A program made the translations under genes and the position numbers. Below, in pieces: positions 31,813 to 43,800 of a stretch of DNA of 64,000 nt (positions within the stretch are counted from its first letter, which is position 1; every line of letters starts with the position of its first letter). A model generated the notes under the pieces. It was not told the origin of the DNA, did not search any database, and saw nothing but the letters and a program-made list of their open reading frames with translations. The stretch comes from Symsagittifera roscoffensis (taxonomy: Eukaryota; Xenacoelomorpha; Acoela; Convolutidae), in contig NC_087065.1 of the NCBI RefSeq assembly GCF_963678635.1, forward strand, positions 7,961,209-8,025,208, read 5' to 3'.

Positions 31813-33634
31813 GAAACTTTTCTACGCATTTTTAATTCGCAAATAAAAAAGACTAAGAAAGTTTTTCGTTGAGTTTTTCTTCATTTTGAAAGGCTTTTTG
31901 TTAGCGATGTAGTTGCTAAGATGATGTTAAAGAACTAACTAGAATGAGCATAGAAAAAACCAAAAAAGAACAGTATCTAAAAAAGATAACATAAAATATA
32001 GCTGTTCTTAACAAGACAGAATGTTACTGGAAGCTTGCAGCACAGTCGAGCAGCAAAAACAATGAAAGCCAAATTTTTAAAATTTATAAATTAAATTTAC
32101 TTTGTACAACTTATTGGGTTTTTTTTTTCTAGTCAGCGAATTGACAATCAGCTTCAGAATTGAGCTGAAACAATATTGAATAAATTTTATAAAAAAACTT
32201 CAAGAACCAACCCAAAAAAGAAGGGCATCAAAACTATTCGGTTAAATCACTAATCACACAGCCTAGTAGTAAGCCAACTTGATTAGCAAAACTATTGTTA
32301 CCAACTTTTCTCGGCCTTGAAACAACCTTAAAGCATTTTTTTAAAATCCGAGTGAAAAATGAAAGGTCTTCAAAATGACGGATCATTCAGTCTCGTAGGA
32401 CGTGAGTTTGTGTGAACAAATAAAAAGATACACTCTGGGCTATCAATCATTGCCCCCTCAGGGAGTTTAAAAGGAAAGAGTATTTAGGAAAGAGTATTTT
32501 TTAAACTATAATTTCAATAACTGCTTGATATTGATTTGACAATCAAAAAGTTCAAACCGGCTTTTTTCGACACCGGACACTTTTGAAATATTTTAATATG
32601 AGCTTTTTATATAAAAAATTATGTGATTAGACACAGCTGACGCGTCTTTTAACTATTTGATTTTTTTGCGGAAAAAGTCACCCAATTACCAAGTTATATG
32701 GTCTGAGTCATTACAATATTTTTGATTTTGCGTGCGTCGTTCGGGCAGATTCATTATAAGCAAAACTTTCATCTTCCAAAGTTTTTTTCATATTTTAGTA
32801 TTCAAAAATGATTCAAAAATGGTTTAATCATTTTTATGCATTAGATGTTAAAAAATTAAGGCTTTATTCAATTGCCCAAAAAGCCAACAAAAATGAATTC
32901 TGCATCGCATCCGGGATTTAAAGATTTGTGAAAACGACTTTTTGATGAACGTTTTTTGGTAGCCAGAAATTCAAATGTATTCTTTGTTCACGAAGACACC
33001 ACTCGATAGACTGCTAACTGCACTTTTTGAATTTGTTCCAAAATGGGATTTTTAAATTGTTATAAATTTGTTAAATAATAATCGAGTATGTTCCCTTTGT
33101 ATAAACTAACTTATTAAACATTTTTAAGAAATCAAAACATGATCTTAGTGTTGACTTTATATTAACAGAAACAAGACTGCTCATATGAGGACAAAGCTCT
33201 AAAGCATCTGATTGCCTTTTACCGTCGATAAAAAAGGTTTTTAGTTTCAAAAACGATTAAAATTGTCCAAATATTGAAAAAAAAACATCGTAAAAAATTC
33301 TCAGAATGGCTTTCAAAAATCAAAAATTGTTAGAAAGTTTTTTTAAAATGATTTTTTTTGTTTCAGTTCAATTTTTCAAATTTATTCCCCACATGTTATG
33401 TTAAACACAGAGTGTTTTTTAATAAGTCAGTTTTTATAAACAAATTGGACGGATCAATTTAATTTGGAGTATAACTCACCGCTTACGCTTAAAGAGGACA
33501 AAAAAAAATTCGCGTTAACTATAGAAGTTTAAAATATAGAATTCAAAATAGTCACAAACTCAAACCCGATACCTTCGCAAAAAATGATCACATGCATATA
33601 AAAATAAACAATCAATAAGGTTACAACATTACTG

Positions 33635-33790
33635 AGCACGTAGCACAGAAAACTTCGACCACATTATTGAGAAGAGCTCAAAAGCTAAAAAGCACACAGC
33701 ACAGAAAGTTCCGACCACTTTAACTCTAAGAAAATTCCGATAAAATCTAAAAAGCTAAAATGCATGTAGCACAGAAAGTTACGACTACAA
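33635..33790. repeat. Three-copy short repeat around GTAGCACAGAAAGTT
   Basis: GCACGTAGCACAGAAAACTT, AGCACACAGCACAGAAAGTT and TGCATGTAGCACAGAAAGTT occur at about 33635, 33691 and 33761. They are separated by AAAGCTAAAA-containing spacers, giving unequal units of roughly 57 and 70 bases. Confidence 0.6.
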
Positions 33791-34089
33791 TAATAGAAGA
33801 CCTTTCAAATTTCAGCCTTTTTTGTACTTGGTGTTCTTTTCAAGAATAAAACAAAAACATATAATTTAATAAATTAGTCATATTTGACTCATTTTTTTTG
33901 AAATCTGTGTTGTTTTAAAAAAGTTTTCTTTGCTAAGGAATGCGCTAAATGAAGCGTCAAAAAATTAAAAAAATTTAAAACCTTGTGTCAAAAAACATTT
34001 ATAAAAGTCTAAGCAGCAGCGTAAAAAGGTCAAAACTAAACAAAAAAGCAAAAAATTAAAAAATTTTTTCTGACTCGCGCGTTGATTAA

Positions 34090-34240
34090 TTCAAAAGGAC
34101 CAAAATGGCAACTTTTAAAACCCCATAACTTTACGAATAAGGATCACAGGTAAAATATCTTTTCCAATTTAAGCTCAGCACAAAAATAAATTTTGAATGA
34201 TAAAAAAAATCCACCAAAATGGCTAGTTAAGAAATCTAAA
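34090..34240 (+). repeat. Dispersed repeat, same family as 62230-62370
   Basis: The sequence from CCAAAATGGCAAC through CCCATAACTTTACGAA, GGATCACAGGT and TTTAAGCTCAGCACA follows the same order of blocks as 62230-62370, with scattered mismatches. The family also appears on the opposite strand near 51380-51610. Coding capacity is not evident. Confidence 0.55.
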
Positions 34241-37200
34241 ACACTAATCAGTAGTTTTTATGGGCAATTGCGTTCTCCTTATAAAGCCAAATCAAACGAA
34301 GATTTCATATCCATTCAGATACATGCGTTAAAAGTCTCAAATCAAGGAAACGTCTACTGGGTTTTATTAATTAAATGATAGTGATCGGATGATACATAGA
34401 AGCAGGCACGGAACTAGGATTTCATCCCGAGGGAGAGGGGACATATTTTCATAAAGTTTGACAACCTTTGCTGATTTATTGATCTAGTTGATTGTTCGAG
34501 ACTTCTGAATACACTTTAGAGACATTTTTCTACAAAAATTTTTTTTTTTGAATTTGCAAAAACAAACAAGGTCTGGTCGGATTTGAGCTCAATGCTTTTG
34601 GGGATACTCCCAAGCCATGTGTGCCGAGGACAATATAGAATTTGATTTCATTAATTTAGCCAACTGAAAGTTGGATACGAGTCATGAACAACGCAAGGAA
34701 AAAAAAGAACAATAAACTTGTTTTTTTTAAGACTGCAAATTGAGAATTTGAGAATTTTATATATAAAAATATATGGCATTATAGCACTTTGAAATCCTCG
34801 AACAATTTATGTTTGAAGTTTTTGTTAAAACTAAGCCAACTTCAGAAAACTTGATCAATAGGTTAAATTTATATTTCGCTGGAAATCTGATCATTAAGTT
34901 TCATTTTCAAAATTAAAAATCGATCATGGTTTTTGTGACCTGTGCTTTTTTGCTGTTCGATTGTGGAGTTTACCTTCAATTCAACAAAGGATGCGAACAG
35001 AAGTTTTGAAAAAATCAAAAATCAAACGGCAAAGAAATAAGTTTGAGTCTGAACAATTTTCAACATTTTGTTATACGTTCATCGACTCTCAAACAAAAAA
35101 ATAAAACGAAAAAAAAATTTCTTAAGACATTTTTTTGCTGAATCATTTGGTGAATAATAAAGCTTTATAGACAAGGTAGCGCCAAATTGGGATTTAAAAC
35201 TAGTTTTCTTGCAGTGTAATGAAATTTTTACTATCTAGTTTAAGGTAGTAAAAAAATAATTCATTTAGCTTCGAACTCGATCAGTTTCCTTCCAGCAGAG
35301 TAGACTAAAATTCAAAAGTTTCCAATCAAATTTCGTAGATTTTGACTTGGTACTTATCACGACTGAAAGCTCTTTATTAAGACATATCACTCAATCCAAT
35401 CAAATGATTACTTATGGTATCTGATTTTGTTTGGAAAAATAAAAACCTAAAACATACCGGATGTCGTAAATTTGCTTCCACTTTCAATGATTGGCACAAA
35501 AATACTTGCCTGTTATGTTTAATACAAGCGCAGATCAGCAGTTTTTATGAGCGTTTGAAATTTTTATAAAAAAAAACAAAATCAAAGATTTCATGAAATG
35601 TGCTAAAACTTTTGAATCAAAAAAGGTCTAATGGACTTTAATAAATAATTGAAAAAGTTCAAAAGATAAGAAGAAGAGACGCGGAACTAGATCTTTTTAA
35701 GAGGAAGATGAGACAGATTTTCGAAAAACACACACAATCCTTCTTCCAAATTGTTGATCGATTTGTTTACCCAAAGTTTCTCAAACCATAGAGACTCTAT
35801 TCAGCAAAAACTTCATCTCCGCATTTGAGTTTCATAAAAAAGTCAACAGTGCCAATTTCGGGATTTTTTTGGATTGTTCTGACCAAAAAGAACTCGAGTT
35901 TTTCTGAAATAATAAAAATTGGCGCCAAGGCCTTTAGAAAAATTTTAAGGTTTTACGGTCGAAAGTGCTATTTGATTAAAAAAAAAACAAAAGAGAGGAC
36001 GTTTTTGGCGGGCAGGGTTTAAAGTTCTATCGCAGCAAAAAAATTATTCTTTGCCATTTTAATCATATTCTTTGACAAATGACAAAATTCCGGAAAAACA
36101 GCTATGTTTAAAATTCTAAATTAATTTGTAAGCTGAAGTCATAGCAGTTGGACAAAAATGAAAATAAAGAGTACAAAATTATTAATGTGACTAGTATAGA
36201 AATATTTTCTTACTGAAGCTTTTTGTTGGAAGCGTTGTGTTGAATGAGTCAAATGAATTCTAATTTTAAAAAGTCAGTTTTTTCTTCAACAAACTTTTAG
36301 TATTAACCTGTTGTTTTGCTCAAGAACAATTAATGCGACGAACAACTAATCCGTAGTTCTTTCAGCTACAAGTTTCACAGAAACAAATACAGTTAAACAG
36401 CAAAATTCCAAAAAATTCTTGATACCAGAACATTCTCTTGAAAAATAAAATCAAACTGCACGTGTTGTGGCTAAGCAATTAATTTATAATGCTTTTTAAA
36501 AAAAATTCTGGACCGTTTATAAGTGTTAAAAACCGACCAAATTACAATTTCAGAAAGTGTTCTTCAAAGTTCATGCAAAAACATAAAAATCAATTTAAAA
36601 AGAATTAACTTACCTATTTTTATTTTATATGAAATAACTTTTTAACTGAAAAGTTTTAAGAAAGTTATTTTTTTTAAAATATTTTTCCTTTATTCTTTTA
36701 TATAATTGATTATGATCAAATGTTATGCACTATAATGGATACAAAATTTTTATTCTAAAATTGGCGGAACATTTATAAAAGCTCCTGTGTTTTCAAATTC
36801 GAAAAAGGAACATCCCCTTTGCAGCATAACCGCCTAAAACTGCAATTCAGTTTCGTGTCTTTATTGAAATGATGTTTGTTTTCTATTTTGTCTTTTTCAT
36901 TTCACCATTAGTTTGTTACTTCTCACCATTTTACTTGTTTGTTTTTTGTTTATTTTTTGTAACTCAATTTTATCATTTGGTGTGTTTTTATTTTTCCTGC
37001 TTCTAGAAAGCTTATATTCATTTATTCAGTAACTAAGGGATTAAAATTCTTTGTTTTTTTTCCGAAAAAAAAATATCAAAAAAGCAAATTTTATATGGCT
37101 GAAAAATGTTGAAAATTTTATCTCCTACATTAGTTAAAAATGACCAAACTGTTGACGTGAGAGGGGTTATGCTTGAAGACTGGTTAATGTGAGCTTTACT

Positions 37201-37692
37201 TTTAAATAATCATGACAGCTGAAAAATTTCAAATTCTCAATAATTCTAAATCTAAATTAATTTTAGTAAATATTTAAATACAAGCAATATCAAACATTTT
37301 CCAAAAAAATTGTTGAGTGAAATTCAATTTGGTCTGAGGAACCGAAAAACAACCCAAGAAAATAATTTCACTTACTTTCCTTGTAGAACTTAAGGCAATA
37401 GGTTTTTCAATTCATGACAGGAAGAAGAGGGGAAGACGCCCGTGGGATATACAAAATCTTTGGACCGTAAACCATATGCGGAATAGATCAGCAAGAGAGC
37501 GAAATATTCGGCGAGCAAGGTTAGAAAACACTCGGTGATCGAATTCAATTGAAATTTTACAAAAACCACCTCATGTAAAACAGAATTGTTCACAATTATT
37601 TGTGTTGAGAAGAATTGTGGAAAAATTTGAAAAAAAATTGTGGAAAAACATATGAAAAAAAATTTGAAAACAAAAAATGAAATCAGCAAATA

Positions 37693-38670
37693 TAAACGCC
37701 TCTGTGGGCGATTGGATCACCCATTTATTTGCTTATATTTTTAATTCAGTTTCTTATTTGAAAAATCAAATCCCATATTCACTTATACCCTCAGGCAGCA
37801 TCGAATATGACAGAAGACTATTACTCTATGTCGACCAGCTACAGAGATTGGGACTATGGGGCGACGCAACTTATGGGCAAAACTGAAACTGAGCAAAGAT
37901 ATACCACCCACAAACAGCCAGAAGCTACAGTATTGCGAAACATTTTTGTGGAATTGAAAAAACCTAAAGTGAGATTTGCAAAAAATTTCTGCAGAGAAGT
38001 TGCAGAAAACCAAAACAAACTAAAATAAAAATAGCAGATTTGAAATGAACATTTAGAATTTTGCTTAATTTTGACATTTCTCATTTGAAGACTCGAATTT
38101 TTATTAATTAAATATGTGTAATTGTAATATTTTATCACGTTTTATTTCCAGTTGGGGTGGTAAGCAAAGGCAATTATAAGTTGAATTAAGCTAAGTTTCT
38201 TTTTTTCTATTATCAGAACGCTCCGTTAAATTTTCCGACCCGATAACTTTTTGAAAACACGATTTTTCCTCCATTTCTAAATTATCCTCTGAATTAAAAA
38301 ATTGGCCGTAAAGTCCAAAACAACCAAAACAAACTAAAATAAAAATAGCAGATTTGAAATGAACATTTAGAATTTTGCTTAATTTTGACATTTCTCATTT
38401 GAAGACTCGAATTTTTATTAATTAAATATGTGTAATTGTAATATTTTATCACGTTTTATTTCCAGTTGGGGTGGTACGCAAAGGCAATTATAAGTTGAAA
38501 TAAGCTAAGTTTCTTTTTTTCTATTATCAGAACGCTCCGTTAAATTTTCCGACCCGATAACTTTTTGAAAACACGATTTTTTCTCCATTTCTAAATTATC
38601 CTCTGAATTAAAAAATTGGCCGTAAAGTCCTTTGACCCTGAGACAATTTTGAGTGACAAGGCGTTATATT
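37693..38670 (+). repeat. 5' LTR of the BEL/Pao element, with internal duplication
   Basis: It aligns with 43112-43800 through the shared AACGCCTC start, the GACTATGG-GCGACGCAA core and the GAGTGACAAG end. It is longer because an internal stretch is duplicated. TGGTGGCAGG at 38675 is a plausible primer-binding site just inside. Boundaries are accurate to a few bases. Confidence 0.75.
38011..38632 (+). repeat. 314-bp tandem duplication within the BEL/Pao 5' LTR
   Basis: The segment starting CAAAACAAACTAAAAT at 38011 recurs at 38325 with very high identity through to GGCCGTAAAGTCC. The 3' LTR has one copy. The small divergence between the two units suggests a duplication younger than the element itself. 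Confidence 0.85.
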
Positions 38671-39153
38671 TACTTGGTGGCAGGAGGTAGGTAATAGAAA
38701 ACCGAAGGGATTATCAAAAAATTAATACCCTTCAATCGAAGTGATTAGTTAAAAATCACACCAAAATGGTTTTGCTGATAGCCAAAAGGCAACAGAATTC
38801 CCAAATTTACAAAAAGTTTATTTGGAACCAATCATTCGTTCCCTTCATTCGTTTCTAATTGAAATACATTCACCTTCGAATGAAATATTTTAATTAAATT
38901 ATTTTTCACTCTTCTTTTCTTTCTTCAAAAGTACGTTCTTAAATCATTCAAAAAACACGATGATTGAACGCGAAGATTCGAAGCGAACGGCGAGAGTCCT
39001 GCCGAAAGACCTGTACAAATTCGAATCGAAGAAACGCTAGCGAAAGCCCCATGACTGACTGCGGCAAAAAAAAATGAAGAGCTTTCGAAGAGAGCTGGTT
39101 AGGACGCACGATAAATAAATGAAATAATCGACAATAAACGAAGATCTTTTCGT

Positions 39154-40294
39154 GTGAAATCAGAATTTGAGAAATTTAGAATTTGCGAAACGTCGTTGAA
39201 AAAATTGAAGAGAAAGCACTGGAAATTGACGCCAAGCAGGGAAATAGAGTGTGAACAAAACAAAAACGCATACTGTTCTGAACATTTTGTCAAAGAAATC
39301 AATGCGTATTCGGAGAACACTGGCAAGGCCGAAGCGCTTGGCAGTACCTCAACAGCTCAATCCCTATACAGTTCAAGATTGAGTCACAGATCAGGCTCTA
39401 TGAATATTTTGTCACACGCGAGTAATCAGTCAAATGATAAAAAATTACTCCGTCTCAAAGAGATGGTTGCTCAACTGGAGCTGGAAGTATATTCTGAAAA
39501 ATTGTCAGAATTGAAAAATCGAAACGCTGAAGAAACAGCGCGATTGAATCAACAACTTGGTAACATGATTTTGTCGATTGCCAACGAACAATCAGAACTT
39601 GCAAGTGAACGATTTGGGTCTTAGGACAGGAGCGGTAGACACTTATCTCCAGAACGATTGTCTGTCCTTTTTGACAAAGAGGATCAAAGAGACTACACCG
39701 AAAACTGGGTAAAATCACTCAGCCAAGCTGATGAACCGATAAAGAATTCTTCTAAGTGTGAATTTAATATCGGATCGAATAGCCAACAAGAAGATCGACA
39801 TCACGACAGATACTCTAAGCAGCGAGTTCAGATATCAGAGCTTATCCAAACCCAGCTTACCAAAAGCAAAAATGCATCTTTTTGGAGGAAAACCACTTTA
39901 TTTGCCGGAGTGATCAGGATTGTTCACGGCTAGAGTGCATAACGCCAACATCACCAAAAGCGAAATAAAGTTTTATCTGAAGAGCCATCTATCTGGCAAA
40001 GCAAAGCAGATACTAACAAGACTCAGCTTCGATGGTAGCCAATACGAAGATGCTTGGAAGATGTTGTCCAGACATTATGGCCAGCCACACATCATAGCTG
40101 ACTCTCCAATTAAATTATTGCAGAACTTTCCAGTGATCAAGATGCACGACTCTTACCAAACATCAAGCTTCGCTGGAATAGTGAGTATATTTGTTAGTAT
40201 TCTTGCTAACTTTGGTTATCAAGGGGATTTAAAAGCAACTGCAAACATCAATATGATACTCGCTAAGCTCCCTCCCGATCTGATAGAAAAATGA
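39154..40294 (+). pseudogene. BEL/Pao gag remnant with in-frame stop and frameshift
   Basis: An N-terminal coiled-coil-like part (about 39154-39621) ends at a TAG, after which the same frame continues in gag-like sequence from 39625 to about 39900. The frame then shifts. The block at about 39900-40294 carries the DUF1759-type signature of Pao gags: EWSGLFTARVHN, then SGKAKQIL, then WKMLSRHYGQPHII. It would have formed particles and bound RNA; the stop and shift make it inactive. Confidence 0.8.
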
Positions 40295-40439
40295 ACTTTC
40301 TTTAAAATTGAAAGAAGTCAATCAGAACCAAATGTTGCTGAACTGAGTGAATGGTTGACTGATGTGGCCTTAGTGCACGATTAATTAATTGCAAAAAGAA
40401 GTCATGACTCCACAGGTGCATCTGGAAGTAAAACAAACA

Positions 40440-41060
40440 AGAATTATTTAGTTTTGGCAGTATGTCGAATCAAGGACAAACTTGTTGAGGGATTCTCTCA
40501 TCGAGACCTTCTTAGCTTGGTTTCTTTATAATTTGACCCATTAGGACTTTTGTCACCCTATACAATTCGAGTCAGAAAAGTTTGGAAAAAATTACGGAAA
40601 CAAGATTGAGTGGATTGGGTTAGGATAATATTTGAAGATTTTACAGAAGAATATGAGTCATGGAGAAAAGAACTTGTACAAATCAAAGATATTGAAATTC
40701 CAAGAAACTACTTCAATTTAGTACCAAAACAAATAAAACTGCATTATTTTTGCAGACGCGTCATTTGAAAGCTTATGCGTGGTTGCACACTTCTGTGCGT
40801 CAGGTGCCGATTAAAATAAAGGTTTACTTTTGTTGTTTGCAACAGAAGGGTGGTATCAAAGAAGCAATTGAGCATACCAAGGCTGGAGCTGCAAACAACA
40901 GTGATCTCTACCAGAATGAATGACAACATACTGGAATCGCACCAAATCACAGTAAACGAAGTATACATGTGGTCGAACTCTAGAAAAGTATTGGCTTGGC
41001 TGTCTTCCGAAAAGAATTTAACAGTCTTTCTGGCAAATAGGGCGCGGAGATCTTAGACAA
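40440..41060 (+). pseudogene. BEL/Pao RT C-terminus and RNase H remnant
   Basis: Translated pieces show DLLSLVSL-like and FDPLGLLSPYTIRV sequence and the IPRNYF, LHYF block, which in Pao elements follow the RT palm. Then come SIPRLELQTTVI and WSNSRKVLAW, the RNase H region. The RT palm with its YxDD box is absent between gag (ends about 40380) and this block, indicating an internal deletion. Several frame changes interrupt it. Confidence 0.75.
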
Positions 41061-41339
41061 CACAACTGTCAATTCATGGAGACATGCGAAAAGAGACATG
41101 AATCCAGCAGACCTAGGAACAAGGGCTCTGACAATAAATCAGATACTTGATAGCACTTGGCGATAAGAGCCGATTTGGATCGAAGGTGAAGATCAGTGGC
41201 CAAAGAATTTCAAAATCAAGGAATGTTGAACCAGAAGAAGTCGTCGAAGAAACTCAAAATATAGTTAAATCATTGACCCTTTGGCCATCTGGCATAAGTT
41301 TAGTAACTTCAAAAGAAATCAAAATACAATTGCTTATTG

Positions 41340-42467
41340 CATAAGCGCAGAAGAAAAAGAAAAACACATATTTTAAGAAACGAACAATTATAAAATTATC
41401 ACATAGGAATTGAGCAACTCAGAAGTGTAATTCAAAAAAAACTAGTGGGCTTTTGAAGTGAGAAACAAGCTAAGATTAAAAAGACGAACTGTGTTCCTTG
41501 TCAAAAACTTATCAGAAAAGTGAACACCCCCATGATGGCGGATCTCCCCGAAGTTAGAATGGACTTCAGTAGACCATTTAAGAACACCGAAGTGGAGTAC
41601 TTTGGACCATTCAAGTTAAGGGTCAGAAAAATGTCGGAGAAAAAATGGATCTGTCTGATGACTTGTCTTACCGTAAGAGCGGTACGTTTAGAAGTTGAAC
41701 AAGACTTGTCGGCAGAAGCAATGTTGAATTGTTTGTTTCGATTTATTGCGCGAAAAAACCATTGCAATCTCATCATCAGCGACAATAGAAAAAACTTCAT
41801 GGGTACCAATAATCATCTGAAAGAGCAGATGAAGGGATGGAAAATAGACTAAGCAATGGCCAAGAGACACATCGAGTGGCGGTTCAACCCTCCCACTGCT
41901 CCTTGGAGAAGTCTGGGAAAGACTTGTGAGAAGTGCCAAAAAAGCAATGTATAATGTCTTAGGAACAAAAAAAAGGAATGCAGACGTCCCGAAAACGACA
42001 ATTTGCATCGTGGAAGGAATCCTGAATCAAAAACCCCTTATACCCGTTTAGAATGAATGGAAAGTTATGAGGCGATAACCCCAAATCATTTTTTGATTGG
42101 ATCGTCTGGGTCAGAAATGTTTTGAATCTACTCAGAAGAGTACAAAGGTCATCGTAGGAACTTGAAAGCAGCCCAATCAAATGCAAATCAAATCTGGCGC
42201 AGATTTCAAAAAATATATATTCCGATGCACTTAGCAAGAACTAAATAGTTCAAAGAGTTCAAGAATGAGCTTACTGAAGGAGACCTTGTATGGATAGTTG
42301 ACCAACGAATATTCACTGACAAGTTTCACCTACTAAGATTGGTTAAATTAAATCACAGTGAAGATGACATTAGTAGATTAGCAGAAATGAAAACGAAGAC
42401 TGGAACGTACAAACGACCTTTAATTCGGCCTGTGAAAATACTAAAAGATAATGAAAAACTAAAATAA
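41340..42467 (+). pseudogene. BEL/Pao integrase remnant
   Basis: A CVPCQKL zinc-finger half is followed by MADLPEVRMDF, EVEYFGPFKL and CLMTCLTVRAVRLE, the Pao integrase core start. FIARKNHCNLIISDNRKNF follows, where the expected SDNGTNF has lost its Gly. Further remnants include a tail with GDLVWIVDQ and TGTYKRPLIRPV. Stops and frame changes split the region. It would have inserted the element cDNA when intact. Confidence 0.8.
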
Positions 42468-43111
42468 AAAAAAATTAAGTTAACTATCGTTTCCAATTTT
42501 TAAATGGCAAAATCCATTGTAATTTTGGCCATGGTCATGTTATTTGATTGCAAAAATGTTATAATACCCACTAATCAGTTATTACCAACGTTTCCCAAAA
42601 TGATTTGAAAACCCTTCAAAAGTTTACTCATGTTGTTATTATGTGCGGAGGTAATTAGACATGTGATCATCCACATAAGGATATACCCGCAAAACGTGCT
42701 GGCGAAATTACCCGTAATATGATTCAAAACGCAAACAGAAAAAACTAGTGTGTCAGTTTTTCCACGGGAATCATGGGACACTGAAATAAGCGTTCTAAAT
42801 ACTTTCTTGGAGAAGAAGTTTAGAAAAAAATTTTACAGTTGCACGTAGATCCCGAGTACAAGTCGTACAAAGACAGAACGCATTACAATTAGCGTTTTTA
42901 TCACACAACTCTAAGTCTTTTATTAGAAAAAAAATTAATTACTTTTTTCAATAACTCGCTGATCTTGTTTGGCAGGTGGCTTTCAAGATTTGAGGTTTAC
43001 CCATTTCAATATTTTTTGTGCACAAAATTATCGTTGATTATTTATTTGACTTTACAGATATTCTAATGAATAATACTATTTTAACCTAAGATGCCATATT
43101 AGGGCCGACTA

Positions 43112-43800
43112 TGAACGCCTCCATGGGCAATTGAATTGCCCATTTTTTGGTTCATATTTTATATTCAGTTTCCGATTTGAAAAACTAAATCCCAAATTCA
43201 TTTATATCCTTAGGCAACATAACATATGACAGAAATCTTTTTAAATGTCGACAAGCTACAGAGATTGGGACTATGGAGCGACGCAATTTATGGGCAAAAC
43301 TGAAACTGAGCAAAGATATACTACCCACAAATAGCCAATAGCTACAGTTTTGCAGTTTTGTAAGAAGGTCTGCGAAACAGTTTTGTTGAATTGAAAAAAA
43401 GTTAAAAGGGAAAATTGCAAAAAGTATTTGCAGAGAAGTCGTAGAAAACCCAAAAAAAACTAAGGTAGAAAATAGCAGAATTGAAATGAACATTAGGAAG
43501 TTCGCATAGTTTTGACATTTCTCAGTTGAAGATTCGAATTTTTATTATTTAATTACTTTATAATTGTAATGTTTTATCACATCTTATTTCAAGTTGGAGT
43601 GGTAAGGAAAGGCAATTATAAGCTAACTTAAAGTAAGTTTCATTTATTGTAATAGCAGAACATTTCGTTAAAATTTCCGAACCGATAATTTTTTGAAAAT
43701 ACGATTTAACCTCCGTTTTTGTAGTAATTCTGAAACTTAAAAAAATATGCTAGAAAGTCCGTTGACGCTGAAACTATTTTGAGTGACAAGCCGTGATAGC
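43112..43800 (+). repeat. 3' LTR of the BEL/Pao element
   Basis: It shares blocks in order with 37693-38670 but lacks the 314-bp duplication. Near its start is a perfect palindrome (TGGGCAATT-G-AATTGCCCA); the 5' LTR has an imperfect version. Identity is moderate, with many substitutions and small indels. Confidence 0.75.

Larger units (their letters stand above)
31273..37692. other. Noncoding interval with dispersed and tandem repeats
   Basis: About 6.4 kb of AT-rich DNA without a supportable gene; all ORFs are short and low-complexity. Repeats recognised inside it are listed separately. Additional sequence at 34810-35030 resembles 44680-44900, and 35375-35530 resembles 44120-44290, so the interval is built largely from old dispersed repeats. 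Two places (34404 and 35672) begin like the hAT-like MITE family (ACGGAACTAG) but cannot be delimited. Confidence 0.5.
37693..43800 (+). mobile_element. Decayed BEL/Pao LTR retrotransposon
   Basis: Two related LTRs (about 37693-38670 and 43112-43800) flank remnants in BEL/Pao order: gag with a DUF1759-type region, the RT C-terminus leading into Pao-type RNase H, then an integrase. Stops, a frameshift and loss of the RT palm make it nonfunctional. The LTRs are clearly diverged, so the insertion is much older than the gypsy element upstream. Confidence 0.85.

Noticed and set aside
33635-33790. CRISPR-like array
   Set aside because: Repeats are diverged, units unequal, spacers themselves repetitive, and the genome is eukaryotic.
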